A DNA stretch of 64,000 nucleotides from the NCBI GenBank assembly GCA_963833465.1, contig CAWHXW010000003.1, positions 124,001 to 188,000 of the forward strand, written 5' to 3'. Of the stretch, positions 1-8,099 are shown in pieces; position 1 is the first letter of the stretch, and the number at the start of each line of letters is the position of its first letter. The notes under the pieces were generated by a model. The model was given only the letters and a program-made list of their open reading frames with translations, had not been told where the DNA came from and ran no database searches. Source of the DNA: Fen-1298 sp963833465 (GTDB taxonomy: Bacteria > Bacteroidota > Ignavibacteria > UBA10030). Both the position numbers and the translations under genes were made by a program.

Positions 1-70
1 GAAACGTCAAGAATCGCACTGGCCAAGGCAGAATATATCGGTCCAAAAAATCATTGATGCGTTTGAACAT
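1..70 (-). CDS. Start of an unidentified protein (partial)
   Basis: An ATG at 68-70 on the minus strand is preceded, 4 bases upstream, by AAGGATATTTT, a good ribosome binding site. It opens a frame that stays open to the left edge and begins MFKRINDFLDRYILPWPVR. Only 23 codons are visible, so the family cannot be named. The strong start context makes it a likely real gene. It would be divergent from nothing in the window and is separated from the SDR gene by an AT-rich spacer at 71-238. Confidence 0.5.
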   Translation of the reverse strand, partial: MFKRINDFLDRYILPWPVRFLTF

Positions 71-238
71 AAAATATCCTTTTAATTTTAATTGAATAGT
101 CGAATGTTGAAAATCTCTCTAATTTTTAAATTAACAAACTTGTCATCAATTAATTGTATTAATTTAAACAATAATTTTTGTTGAATAATACAAATATTGT
201 TCTCTTCTTTTTTATTATTGCATGATTGCTATGCTGGT

Positions 239-994
239 TCACCATCGGCTATTCATCTGTTTAAAGCTATTATCCAATTCTGCTCTTGACGCTTTGATCG
301 AAAGTTCCGTCGTACCATATCCTATTTCGAAAATATCATTTCTGAAATTTTTCATGACCGATGCTACAAATTCTTTCGGCTTAAGATCCACTTTAAAATT
401 ACCTCGCTTAGCTCTGCCATCAGGATTTAATTCTGTATCAACTGCCGGCGGAACAAATTCGAAGACTTTAATTCCAAGTTTCAAAAGTTGGTATCGGAGT
501 GCCATAGAAAAAGCATGCAATCCGGCTTTCGTCGCACTGTAGACTGGCGTTCGGGCGGCAGGAACGAAACCCAATCCAGACGAAACATTTATGATAGCTG
601 CCCCTTTCTTATCGGTTAAATGCGGAATAAAAAGTGCAGAAAGAATTATCGGAGCTTCAAGATTTATTTTGATTTCATTTTCACCGGAAAAATAATCTTC
701 AATACCTTTTGTAAAATTAATATCCCTTTGCACACCGGCATTGTTCACCAGAATATTCATATTGTTGAAATTAGTTGTCATCCAATCCACGAGTGAATTT
801 CTGTCTGCATCTTCAGCGACATTACACTCTTTGATATGAAATTCCGGATGTTTTCGTTGAGCTTCGAGAAGTTTTTCTTTTCTGCGGCTGCAGATTATAA
901 CTTCGCTTCCTGCTTCCAAAAAGTATTCGGCAATTGCATAACCTATACCCGTTGCGCCTCCTGTAATGAGAACGGTATTTCCGGAAATCTCCAT
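239..994 (-). CDS. Short-chain dehydrogenase/reductase (SDR)
   Basis: A 251-residue classical SDR, the normal length for the family. The Rossmann cofactor motif TGGATGIG is at 11-18, NNAG at 84-87, and the catalytic set is Ser139, Tyr152 and Lys156 (YSATK). It should be a cytoplasmic NAD(P)(H)-dependent oxidoreductase. The overall look is closest to DltE-type SDRs, but the substrate cannot be read from sequence. The start is supported by AGGAG 8 bases upstream of the ATG. It lies 15 bases downstream of the nitroreductase-family gene on the same strand, so the two probably form an operon of redox enzymes. Confidence 0.9.
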   Translation of the reverse strand: MEISGNTVLITGGATGIGYAIAEYFLEAGSEVIICSRRKEKLLEAQRKHPEFHIKECNVAEDADRNSLVDWMTTNFNNMNILVNNAGVQRDINFTKGIEDYFSGENEIKINLEAPIILSALFIPHLTDKKGAAIINVSSGLGFVPAARTPVYSATKAGLHAFSMALRYQLLKLGIKVFEFVPPAVDTELNPDGRAKRGNFKVDLKPKEFVASVMKNFRNDIFEIGYGTTELSIKASRAELDNSFKQMNSRW

Positions 995-1009
995 TTCAAT
1001 TTTCTCCTC

Positions 1010-1711
1010 TTAGTTTTTCTTTTTATCTGGATAACCGATGGTCTGTCCGAACAGGACTCTTTGATCGTCACGTAATTTTAGTTTTGATGTCAGACAAGGT
1101 TTATCGCAATTATGGAACCACGATGCCAAGCCCTGAGAAGCAGCAAACAAATATACATTACCCGCTATAAGACCCGTATCAACAAAATAATATGATTTTT
1201 GAATTTCAGGATCCCGAAGTCCGGGTTCCTGATATCCAGAACTATTGGTAAGTTTATTTAAATCCACAACATAAATAAGATGAACTGGAGCATGCCATGC
1301 GAGACTCGCCTGACCCGGGCCGATTGACGCAGTGCGAATATCTTCCGCAACAACCGGAATCAGCATGTGATCGAACGCATTATAAAGATAAACTCCTTCC
1401 TGCATGGCAACATAAATATCAATTTCCTGCGAGCTGCTCGCGGATGCAGCAGTTCTGCCTGGAATTCCGAACGGGCCTTTTTTACGATTGACTCCACACG
1501 CTGCCCAGAGCATGTCTGAAAGTAACTGCAAAGGAAGTTTTTTATTTCTTATTTCACGCGTGGTTTTTCTCTGCTGTAATGCTTCTGTTAACGATTTACC
1601 TTTTTTAATTGTCGGTTTCAGCAGCACAACTGGTAGAAGGTTGTGCGAAGAATTAGTCGGCATTTGCCTGGAAGCAATTTGTGATTTCTTGTCTTTCCCT
1701 TTTTGAATCAT
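1010..1711 (-). CDS. Nitroreductase-family (SagB-like) oxidoreductase
   Basis: A protein of about 233 residues with the nitroreductase fold signature: an early conserved block RKTTREIRNKKLP, a middle segment with ASASSSQEIDIYV, and a C-terminal block LFAASQGLASWFHNC followed by FGQTIGYP. Members bind FMN and reduce nitro compounds, quinones or flavins, or oxidise azolines in SagB-type enzymes. The frame is open to a further ATG at 1735. The ATG at 1711 is preferred because AAGGAAGG lies 8 bases upstream of it. An N-terminal stretch of about 45 residues before the fold is Ser/Lys-rich and may be a membrane or export segment, although no clean signal peptide is seen. It is probably cotranscribed with the SDR downstream. 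The substrate is unknown. Confidence 0.8.
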   Translation of the reverse strand: MIQKGKDKKSQIASRQMPTNSSHNLLPVVLLKPTIKKGKSLTEALQQRKTTREIRNKKLPLQLLSDMLWAACGVNRKKGPFGIPGRTAASASSSQEIDIYVAMQEGVYLYNAFDHMLIPVVAEDIRTASIGPGQASLAWHAPVHLIYVVDLNKLTNSSGYQEPGLRDPEIQKSYYFVDTGLIAGNVYLFAASQGLASWFHNCDKPCLTSKLKLRDDQRVLFGQTIGYPDKKKN

Positions 1712-1735
1712 TACATTTTCCTTCCTTGAAAACAA

Positions 1736-2359
1736 ATCTCTAGTTCATTTATATCTCCAAAGATAAGGTAGAAAGTTTTAAATACTGAATCAAAGCCGGG
1801 AAAAAAGAAAATGAAGTGCAGCGTTTGAAAAATTTAGATACATCTCGTATCTTCAATAGTTTCGAAAGCGGATCATTGAAAAATCGTATTATTTACATCA
1901 ATAGAATATTAAAAAAGAATTGTACGTTTCCGTAAAACAAAAATACCAACCTGAAAGCTGGTGATTTAATTTGTTTAACTTTTCATACAAATTTTGAAAT
2001 GCAGCTTAATTGTGATCTTGACTCGTGCGTTATACGGGATTCTATACCAAAACAAATGGATCTCAAAGTACTGTTCAGATTCTAGTGAAGCGGAAAGTCA
2101 TAGGGAGAAGTGTCTGGTTAACGATATTCCTCTGTTAGGAAGATATCTAGCGGCTCTTAACTCTCCTATGACTTTGCCAATGAATGACGATACGAATATA
2201 AGTGTTACAGACTCAACATACGAGCAACTCAAGCAGACCAAATTAGCATATGTGTTAAAAGACAGGGAAACAAAGGATTGTATTTAAGTTATGCTTCAAA
2301 ACAGAAAATCCCCACTGATTTTCATCAATGAGGATTCTCCTTTAGTGAGTATAGCGGGA
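1736..2359. other. AT-rich intergenic stretch, no supported gene
   Basis: More than 600 bases with no convincing gene. A 97-codon plus-strand frame at 1994-2287 has no ribosome binding site and no recognisable domain. I treat it as chance or decayed sequence next to the IS relic that follows. Confidence 0.5.
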
Positions 2360-2473
2360 AATCATTACAACAAGATAAGACCGCATAGTGCGTTGGGGTA
2401 TCGTCCTCCAGCACCGGAAATTTTATTCCCTCCCTCCCGGAGGGAATACCAACATCAGGTGGCCAATGCTTGA
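2360..2473 (+). pseudogene. IS3-family transposase remnant (C-terminal end)
   Basis: The frame contains NHYNKIRPHSALGYRPPAPE, the diagnostic C-terminal end of IS3-family OrfB (rve integrase core), then about 17 more codons and a stop. The catalytic DDE residues and the rest of the transposase are gone, and the sequence upstream of NHYN is unrelated. A hairpin with ATTCCCTCC/GGAGGGAAT arms lies inside the remnant at about 2423-2447. It is followed directly by an IS-end sequence at 2484-2523, as expected for the right end of such an element. Confidence 0.85.
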
Positions 2474-2483
2474 TTTTGAAATC

Positions 2484-2523
2484 AAACTAACTTATCATTG
2501 GCACATAATCGGGGGGCAGGTCA
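2484..2523 (+). repeat. IS3-type right end, copy 1
   Basis: A 40-base segment containing TGGCACATAATCGGGGGG and ending CAGGTCA. It lies just past the transposase remnant and is repeated almost exactly, in the same orientation, at 5692-5732. The position and the GGTCA-type terminus fit the right terminal inverted repeat of the decayed IS. No matching left end was found. Confidence 0.75.
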
Positions 2524-2556
2524 ATTTACAAATATTCAATAAAAAAGGAGAACATC

Positions 2557-2862
2557 ATGAAATGGTATCATTATATTGCTTGCTTTTTTGCAGGTGCGTT
2601 TTTAGCCAATGTGGTTCCTCACTTCGTTCATGGAGTTTCTGGTGATAGTTTTCCTTCTCCGTTTGCGAATCCACCAGGGAAAGGTTTATCATCGCCATTA
2701 GTAAATGTTGTCTGGGGATTAGGTAATATGGTCGTTGGATATATTCTTTTTAAGGTTGGAAAAGTATCTCAAGAAAATAAATGGAGCTTGCTTGTATTCT
2801 TTGCCGGTATTGTTTTCATCAGTATACAGCTAAGCATTGCCTTCGTTGATAAGGTTCATTAG
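2557..2862 (+). CDS. Small conserved membrane protein
   Basis: A 101-residue hydrophobic protein with a strong AAAAAAGGAG ribosome binding site 7 bases before the ATG. Three membrane segments are likely: about residues 5-22, 47-66 and 75-97. A conserved-looking hydrophilic loop between the first two reads SGDSFPSPFANPPGKGLSSP. Similar small proteins of unknown function are familiar from Bacteroidota and Firmicutes, but no biochemical role is known to me. It sits just after the IS end as the first of four single plus-strand genes in the accessory stretch. Confidence 0.75.
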   Translation: MKWYHYIACFFAGAFLANVVPHFVHGVSGDSFPSPFANPPGKGLSSPLVNVVWGLGNMVVGYILFKVGKVSQENKWSLLVFFAGIVFISIQLSIAFVDKVH

Positions 2863-2923
2863 TAAAAATAATGTGCTGCATAGCGAGCAGCTTGCCAGAA
2901 AAAGTGAAAAAGAGAGTGAAGTA

Positions 2924-3334
2924 ATGGTTTATCACATTGTAAAAGACAAAGATTATCGTTCTTTAAACGATAGCGGTAAATATCTGCCAGTAAATTATAA
3001 TGAAAATGGTTTTGTGCATTGCTCATTAGAAAAATCAGTAATCCCTGTTGCCAATGACTATTATGCAAATATTGAAGAAAAATTGTTGCTTCTTAGAATT
3101 GATCCATCGAAGCTGGAATCTCCAACAAAATATGAAACAGCATCACCGGAAAAAGGAGTTGGTGCATTGCATTTAAATAGCTCACCAATATTTCCACATG
3201 TTTATGGGCCAATTAATAATTCAGCAATAGATGGAATTGGTGTTCTTATCAAGAAAGAAAGCGGATATGTCTGGCCGAAGGAATTTATTTCCTTTGCTGA
3301 ATTTATTAGTGCAGACAACAAAATTACTGCATAG
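2924..3334 (+). CDS. DUF952 family protein
   Basis: About 136 residues. The segment GFVHCSLEKSVIPVANDYY, then LLLLRIDPSKL, then FPHVYGPI matches the DUF952 pattern (F-[IV]-H-x-S, L-x-x-L-x-I-D-P-x-x-L, F-P-H-[LV]-Y-G-P). The family is small, cytoplasmic and of unknown function, sometimes found fused to or beside glutathione S-transferase-like proteins. The frame extends upstream to 2837, overlapping the previous gene. The ATG at 2924 is chosen because it has GAGAGTGAAG just upstream and matches the usual N-terminus (MVYHIVKDKDY). Confidence 0.75.
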   Translation: MVYHIVKDKDYRSLNDSGKYLPVNYNENGFVHCSLEKSVIPVANDYYANIEEKLLLLRIDPSKLESPTKYETASPEKGVGALHLNSSPIFPHVYGPINNSAIDGIGVLIKKESGYVWPKEFISFAEFISADNKITA

Positions 3335-3355
3335 CCAGCAGTCCGGCAGTGAAGA

Positions 3356-3426
3356 AACGGTAGTTTTAGCAATTCTCAGGAATGTATAGTTTCGTTCTGA
3401 GTAAATTATAAATTCAGTATACCGTT
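3356..3426. other. Nested inverted repeat between genes
   Basis: AACGGTA at 3356-3362 pairs with TACCGTT at 3420-3426, and inside it CTCAG (3375-3379) pairs with CTGAG (3397-3401). The outer arm runs straight into GTTAGGA just before the next gene's start. It has no T-run, so it is not an obvious terminator. It resembles, without matching fully, the folded arms of an integron attC site. Confidence 0.4.
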
Positions 3427-3436
3427 AGGAAAAGAA

Positions 3437-3886
3437 ATGAATCAGATAAAGTCGTTGATAAAATCCTTAGTGGATAGGGAAACTGAAGCTTGGAATAATA
3501 ATGATGCAGAAACCTTGGTGTCACTTTTTCATCCTGATATGGTTTGGCCGTGGCCGCAAAATGAATTCCAACACGATCCAGCAATGTGGACATTCCCGCA
3601 AGGTCGCTTTGATAAACAACGATGGAAGCAGGGTTGGGAAAATCTATTTCAAAATTTTCAATTAGTTCATAACGTGAGAAAAATAGTAAAGATTGTGGTT
3701 TCCGAACAAGAAGATGGCGCCTTTGCCGTGGTCGATGTCGATACTTTATGGCGTCATCGAACTTATGGTGAACCGATGCACTGGAAAGGTCGGGCATGCA
3801 AAGGTTACACTAAGGTTAATAAAGAATGGCTGTTAATCTTTCATACAGGCTTGCTTGATTATTCAAAGATATCATCGGCCGCTTAA
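3437..3886 (+). CDS. SnoaL/NTF2-like protein
   Basis: 149 residues with the NTF2-like (SnoaL/DUF4440) pattern: an N-terminal helix MNQIKSLIKSLVDRETEAW, then NNDAETLVSLFHPDMVWPWP, and a C-terminal sheet ending WLLIFHTGLLDYS. The cone-shaped fold binds small molecules or serves as a small enzyme (isomerase, hydrolase or cyclase). The real activity cannot be inferred from sequence. It is a stand-alone plus-strand gene separated from its neighbours by about 80-100 bases on each side. The start is preceded by GTTAGGAAAAG, a modest ribosome binding site. Confidence 0.75.
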   Translation: MNQIKSLIKSLVDRETEAWNNNDAETLVSLFHPDMVWPWPQNEFQHDPAMWTFPQGRFDKQRWKQGWENLFQNFQLVHNVRKIVKIVVSEQEDGAFAVVDVDTLWRHRTYGEPMHWKGRACKGYTKVNKEWLLIFHTGLLDYSKISSAA

Positions 3887-3966
3887 TTATACACTCAGAC
3901 TTATCAAATGAGCATAATGCAAAATTCGTATGAGCAGAAATCGAGTACAAAATTAATGGAAATAGT

Positions 3967-5190
3967 ATGAACTCGAATTCGCAGCGGTTCTCAATAACTG
4001 GCTTGCTGTTCATTGTTGCAGTGAGTTGCTGCTGTGCTTCATCGGGAGATACAACCAAGACTACAGAAAAGTGGGTTGGTACCTGGGGTACGGCGGAACA
4101 GCTCATCGAACCGAGTAATATGCCTCCGAAACCAGGATTGAGCAACAACACACTCCGGCAGATAGTCTGTGTTTCGCTTGGTGGAAATCGCTTGCGAGTG
4201 AGATTCTCCAACGAATTCAGCACAAGTTCTGTAACACTAATTACGGTACATCTTGCAATTTCAGCAAGTGGCAGTGCCATCGATTCTGCAACCGACAATA
4301 CATTATTGTTTGATGGAAAACCGGAGGTTGCCATTGCAGCAGGTACTGCGGTTACATCAGATCCTTTAGTGTTTTCAGTGAAGCCGCGGACCAATCTAGC
4401 AATCACAATTCACTTTGGAAATACTTCACCAGATTTGACTGGCCATCCCGGATCACGGACCACTTCATATCTGCTTTCCGATAATCAGGTTAGCTCAGTG
4501 AACTTCTCTGGTGCAATAACAACAGATCATTGGTACATCATTAAGGGCGTTGATGTCGAAGCGCCAGAGTCCGCAGCAGCTGTGGTTGTACTGGGTAATT
4601 CAATCACGGATGGACGTGGTTCGGGCACGAACAAACAAAATCGCTGGCCGGATGAACTAGCGATCCGTCTTCAGAAAAATCTCAACACAAGGCAAGTGGC
4701 AGTACTCAACATGGGAATCGGCGGGAACTGCATACTTCGCAACTGTCTTGGATCCGCAGCCCTGAGCCGCTTTGAGAATGATGTGATCGCGCAGAACGGT
4801 GTGCGTTGGCTTATCATTTTAGAGGGGATTAACGACATCGGTCAGGCGCCGAAAGCAGACAGCGCAACAGCGGTCAATCTTATTGCCGCGTACAAACAGA
4901 TGATCGATCTTGCGCACGTTAATGGTATCCTTGTTTATGGAGCGACACTGCTTCCATTCGGTGGATCGTTTTACGATTCGGTGGATCATGAAGCAGCGAG
5001 GGAACAGGTTAATGAATGGATTCGCAACAGTGGTCGCTTTGATGCTGTTATTGATCTCGATGCAGCCCTGCATGATCCGGCTAATCCGTTGCGTCTCCTG
5101 CCATCAGCCGACTCAGGTGATCATCTCCATCCCAGTGAAACAGGTCATAGGATGATGGCGGATGCAGTTGATCTGACCATTTTTAAATGA
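3967..5190 (+). CDS. Exported SGNH/GDSL hydrolase (probable lipoprotein)
   Basis: 407 residues. The N-terminus has a hydrophobic segment at about 9-20 ending VAVSC, so Cys21 is a plausible lipidation site. The SGNH blocks are clear: Ser212 in GNSITDG, Gly252 and Asn254 in GIGGN, Asn289 in GIND, and Asp385/His388 in DHLHP. An N-terminal beta-rich domain (about 30-195) precedes the hydrolase, as in the GDSL enzymes related to rhamnogalacturonan acetylesterases and the sialate O-acetylesterase group. It probably removes acyl groups from extracellular carbohydrate or lipid. The substrate is unknown. No operon partner; an AT-rich spacer of more than 600 bases follows. Confidence 0.88.
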   Translation: MNSNSQRFSITGLLFIVAVSCCCASSGDTTKTTEKWVGTWGTAEQLIEPSNMPPKPGLSNNTLRQIVCVSLGGNRLRVRFSNEFSTSSVTLITVHLAISASGSAIDSATDNTLLFDGKPEVAIAAGTAVTSDPLVFSVKPRTNLAITIHFGNTSPDLTGHPGSRTTSYLLSDNQVSSVNFSGAITTDHWYIIKGVDVEAPESAAAVVVLGNSITDGRGSGTNKQNRWPDELAIRLQKNLNTRQVAVLNMGIGGNCILRNCLGSAALSRFENDVIAQNGVRWLIILEGINDIGQAPKADSATAVNLIAAYKQMIDLAHVNGILVYGATLLPFGGSFYDSVDHEAAREQVNEWIRNSGRFDAVIDLDAALHDPANPLRLLPSADSGDHLHPSETGHRMMADAVDLTIFK

Positions 5191-5856
5191 GGCGAAAACC
5201 ACATTAATGCTAAACAAAAATATATTCTAACAAATTCGTTCAAGTTGTCCGAATGAACGAAGTTGATCACTAATATTACTAAAATTATTGATGTTTGATA
5301 ATTAAGTATATATTATTCCGAAGGCATGATCTTATAGGCTGAGTGAAACTCAAATTTTTAATAATATAAAAAAATCCTTATGACTTTTATTGATGAAAAC
5401 TCTTTTGCCGTGTGTAGCGGGGACACACTATTTCCTAAACTCATAACTTTTTACGCTATCTATGAAATGCTAATTGTAAAGTAATTAAATCTCAAATTGA
5501 CACAGCATTTGATATGCCCGCATTATTAACATTTTATAATTTAAAGACCTGTTGCACTTGTATTGTTAGTAGTACGCGAGACTATCGTAAAATTGTTCGT
5601 GGAAAAAGCTAGGGTAAATGGATTATAAATCCATTCCCTTCAGGTATATTCCTTCGGTTAATGATTCACTTTGGCAAATCCTTGTTATTGAAAACTAACT
5701 TATCATTGGCACATAATCGGGGGGACAGGTCACTTTGAGGTTTTGTGTTGAAAAAAAATATTCTTCTTGAAACTTATTTAGTTTGGTGCAATATTAAAAT
5801 TGGTCACGCGGCAGATTAGCGCTAGTTCGTTAGGCAGCAACAAGGAGGAAATTTTT
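5191..5856. other. Long AT-rich spacer with attC-like half site
   Basis: No gene is supported. CTAACAAATTCGTTCAAG begins at 5227, and its TTCGTTCA (5235-5242) pairs with TGAACGAA (5254-5261). The left part looks like the left half of an integron attC site. CGTTAGGC at 5828-5834 resembles a right-hand core, but it is 600 bases away. The second IS end lies between them. A small GTGTGT...ACACAC hairpin is at about 5411-5429. Confidence 0.5.
5692..5732 (+). repeat. IS3-type right end, copy 2
   Basis: A 41-base near-identical copy of 2484-2523 in the same orientation; it differs by one extra A before CAGGTCA. No transposase remnant is recognisable beside it. The two copies bracket a 3.2-kb block containing four unrelated genes. 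Confidence 0.75.
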
Positions 5857-6654
5857 ATGAAACAAATCAACTTATTTCTTATCTCTTTGATTCTATTTAA
5901 TGTTTCTTTCGTATTTTCGCAGGATATAAGAGCGACGACTAAAGATGGGCAGGCTGTAATTTTGAGGAAAAATGGGAACTGGTTTTTTTATAAGCCCTTT
6001 ACCAACACGGGGCAGAAAAACAACTTACCAGATCAGATTACGATAGCTACAACACCTAACGGGCAAATTGTTATTCTAAAAAAAGATAGTACGTGGATTA
6101 TGACTAATACTTATCAAACTCCTCAAGCTCGCACTTCTAAAGTCCCAACTCCTAAGGCCCAGACTCCAAATGTTGCGAGTCTTGCTAAAAGTGGGCATAT
6201 GGTTAAGAAGTATTGGGAAACCCATCGAGCGATGCTTGATAAACCAGTTCCTAATCTGGAATTATCCGATTGGGTGAATGGCAATTTCCCCCAGGAGACA
6301 TGGACAGGTAAAATCGTGGTGGTTGATTTTTGGGCTACTTGGTGCGGGCCATGTCGGAAATCTATCCCACATAATAATGAGCTTTTCCGTCGATATAAAA
6401 ACCAAGGCGTTCTCATCATTGGTGCGTGCGGCTCAGGACATCGCGGCGGGCAAGATAGGATGGTAGAAGTCGTCGAGCAATTAGGATTGGAATACCCGAC
6501 CGCTAAAGTTTCTGATAGTTTCGTTGAAACATGGAATATCTTTTATTGGCCAACGTACGCTATTGTTGATCGCAATGGCAATCTGCGAGCTATGGGTATA
6601 AGCCCTAATTACGTAGAACCAATTATCCAAGCTCTTCTTCGAGAATCACAATGA
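5857..6654 (+). CDS. TlpA-like exported thioredoxin-fold protein
   Basis: 265 residues from the ATG at 5857, which has AAGGAGGAA 5 bases upstream; the frame is open further 5'. Residues 1-21 are a signal peptide ending FVFS-Q. Two short repeats follow, each of the form T-x-x-G-x-x-V-x-L-x-x-x-x-x-W (about 27-42 and 65-80), then a Thr/Pro linker. Residues about 128-265 are a TlpA/ResA-type thioredoxin domain with WCGPC (Cys163, Cys166) and cis-Pro232 in YWPT. It should act as a periplasmic thiol-disulphide oxidoreductase, for example in cytochrome c maturation or protein repair. No partner gene is adjacent. The N-terminal repeats are unusual for TlpA and may be SH3-like. Confidence 0.88.
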   Translation: MKQINLFLISLILFNVSFVFSQDIRATTKDGQAVILRKNGNWFFYKPFTNTGQKNNLPDQITIATTPNGQIVILKKDSTWIMTNTYQTPQARTSKVPTPKAQTPNVASLAKSGHMVKKYWETHRAMLDKPVPNLELSDWVNGNFPQETWTGKIVVVDFWATWCGPCRKSIPHNNELFRRYKNQGVLIIGACGSGHRGGQDRMVEVVEQLGLEYPTAKVSDSFVETWNIFYWPTYAIVDRNGNLRAMGISPNYVEPIIQALLRESQ

Positions 6655-7378
6655 TAGTGAGTGATATGTCAACAATGCTAAGCTACTTGTTCAATTTTGT
6701 AGTCAGAAATTGTACGTTTTTTCAACGAGAGCGGCCTAACCACTTTAAAAAGGAAAGAGTCAAGTAAATAATATTCTCCCGATGCATTCCGCACAAGCGG
6801 GATACAGAGTTCTTTGAGATTGTTGACGACCGAATCCGTTCCGATGCCGCGTTCTCTATCGAATAGACAGACGATTACCGGAGCAATGCCGACCAAACCA
6901 GTTTACGGATTTATTCCGGGCGAAAGCGGGACGCATCTCGTCGGCCGAGATGTTCCAGATATTACCACGGCACAGCGCAATCTTTTCCCAATCCAGGCGA
7001 AGGTAAAAGTTTTTTTGAATGGTGCTATGAACAAAGCTACTGGTATTGATGCAAGAAGATATATCAAAACACGGAAACCGATCAGATTACCTTGATGCTC
7101 GTGAAAGTGTTATGGAATGAGTAAAGAAAAAAAGCATTGTAACAAGCGAAAATATTAAACGCTTAACTTCGTTATGTTTTATTTGCTCAAGGATGCGTCA
7201 GGTTCAATTTTCTTATACAAGGTCAACACTAGTGTACAGCATCGGAGTTGTTTTTGGTTAATCCGATTAGTACCTTCCCAAGAGACAAAAGTGATAGTAT
7301 TTGGAGTCTTTGTTGCACATTTGTTGCACGAAACAGGAAATAATCAAGAAAAGCCCTTAAAATAAGGGCTATTTCAAT
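6655..7378. other. Accessory spacer with only doubtful small frames
   Basis: A minus-strand frame (6678-6896, TTG start, 72 codons, ending LKKRTISDYKIEQVA) and a plus-strand frame (6814-7095, 93 codons) overlap each other. Neither has a ribosome binding site or a recognised domain. Either may be a decayed gene fragment. Two copies of TTTGTTGCAC lie at 7310-7330. Confidence 0.4.
7352..7370. terminator. Hairpin just upstream of tRNA-Gly
   Basis: AGCCCTTA (7352-7359) and TAAGGGCT (7363-7370) form a perfect 8-bp stem with a 3-base loop. On the minus strand it is followed by TTTCTTG and on the plus strand by ATTT, so it could work as a weak terminator in either direction. It lies only 8 bases before the tRNA. 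Confidence 0.5.
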
Positions 7379-7450
<72 letters not shown>

Positions 7451-7459
7451 CGATAATTT

Positions 7460-7497
7460 AAGAATGGATTAGACATCACTCTGATCCATTCTTTCAT
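7460..7497 (+). terminator. Terminator after tRNA-Gly
   Basis: AAGAATGGAT (7460-7469) and ATCCATTCTT (7484-7493) form a 10-bp stem followed by TTCATTT. It lies 10 bases past the tRNA and is probably its rho-independent terminator. Confidence 0.7.
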
Positions 7498-8099
7498 TTA
7501 TACCAATTAACTTTTCTCTTAATTCTACGTAAACCCAGTTAAATATTTGATTTTTGTATAAGAAATTTTACGAAATGTTGTTCAACCGTTATTCTGCTTT
7601 TAATCCTTGCAAAATTTATTCTTTAATTGATTGCTTTATTTCAACCAGAGTACGGATTATTCCATGATGAATTATATTATCTTGCTTGCACAAAGCATCT
7701 TGTGTGGGGATTTGTTGATCATCCTCTGTTTTCAGTTGCTTTGTTGTGGGCTTGGGTTTCTTATTGCCGGTGATTCTCTTATATCGCTCTGTGTGCATGC
7801 CGCAGTCATCGGAGCAATCCTTTTAGTAATGACTGGGATAATTGCACAGCAATTGGGCGTTAAGGGAAATCACAAGCACTGGCATGTTTGATAGAAAAAG
7901 AACAAGGAAAAGCTTTTTTATAATGTGCATAAAGGAATGCGTACATATATAGGCTGGTAGATGAATTATATGTGCAATCGTTTAATATTGATATGCAAGA
8001 AACCAAAAAGATTCTAGACGAAATCTGGCCGCTCGCATAGATATTTATTTAAATTTTAATCTACTTGATATTAATATCTTGTTGTTAAATCACTATTTT
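7498..8099. other. Intergenic stretch, doubtful small frames
   Basis: A hydrophobic plus-strand frame (7664-7891, about 75 codons, Cys-rich) overlaps a hydrophilic minus-strand frame (7616-7798). Neither has a ribosome binding site or known domain, and I cannot choose between them. The rest is AT-rich and contains the promoter-less 3' flank of hrpB. Confidence 0.4.

Noticed and set aside
1994..2287. 97-codon plus-strand frame as a gene
   Set aside because: No ribosome binding site, no domain, and it adjoins decayed IS sequence.
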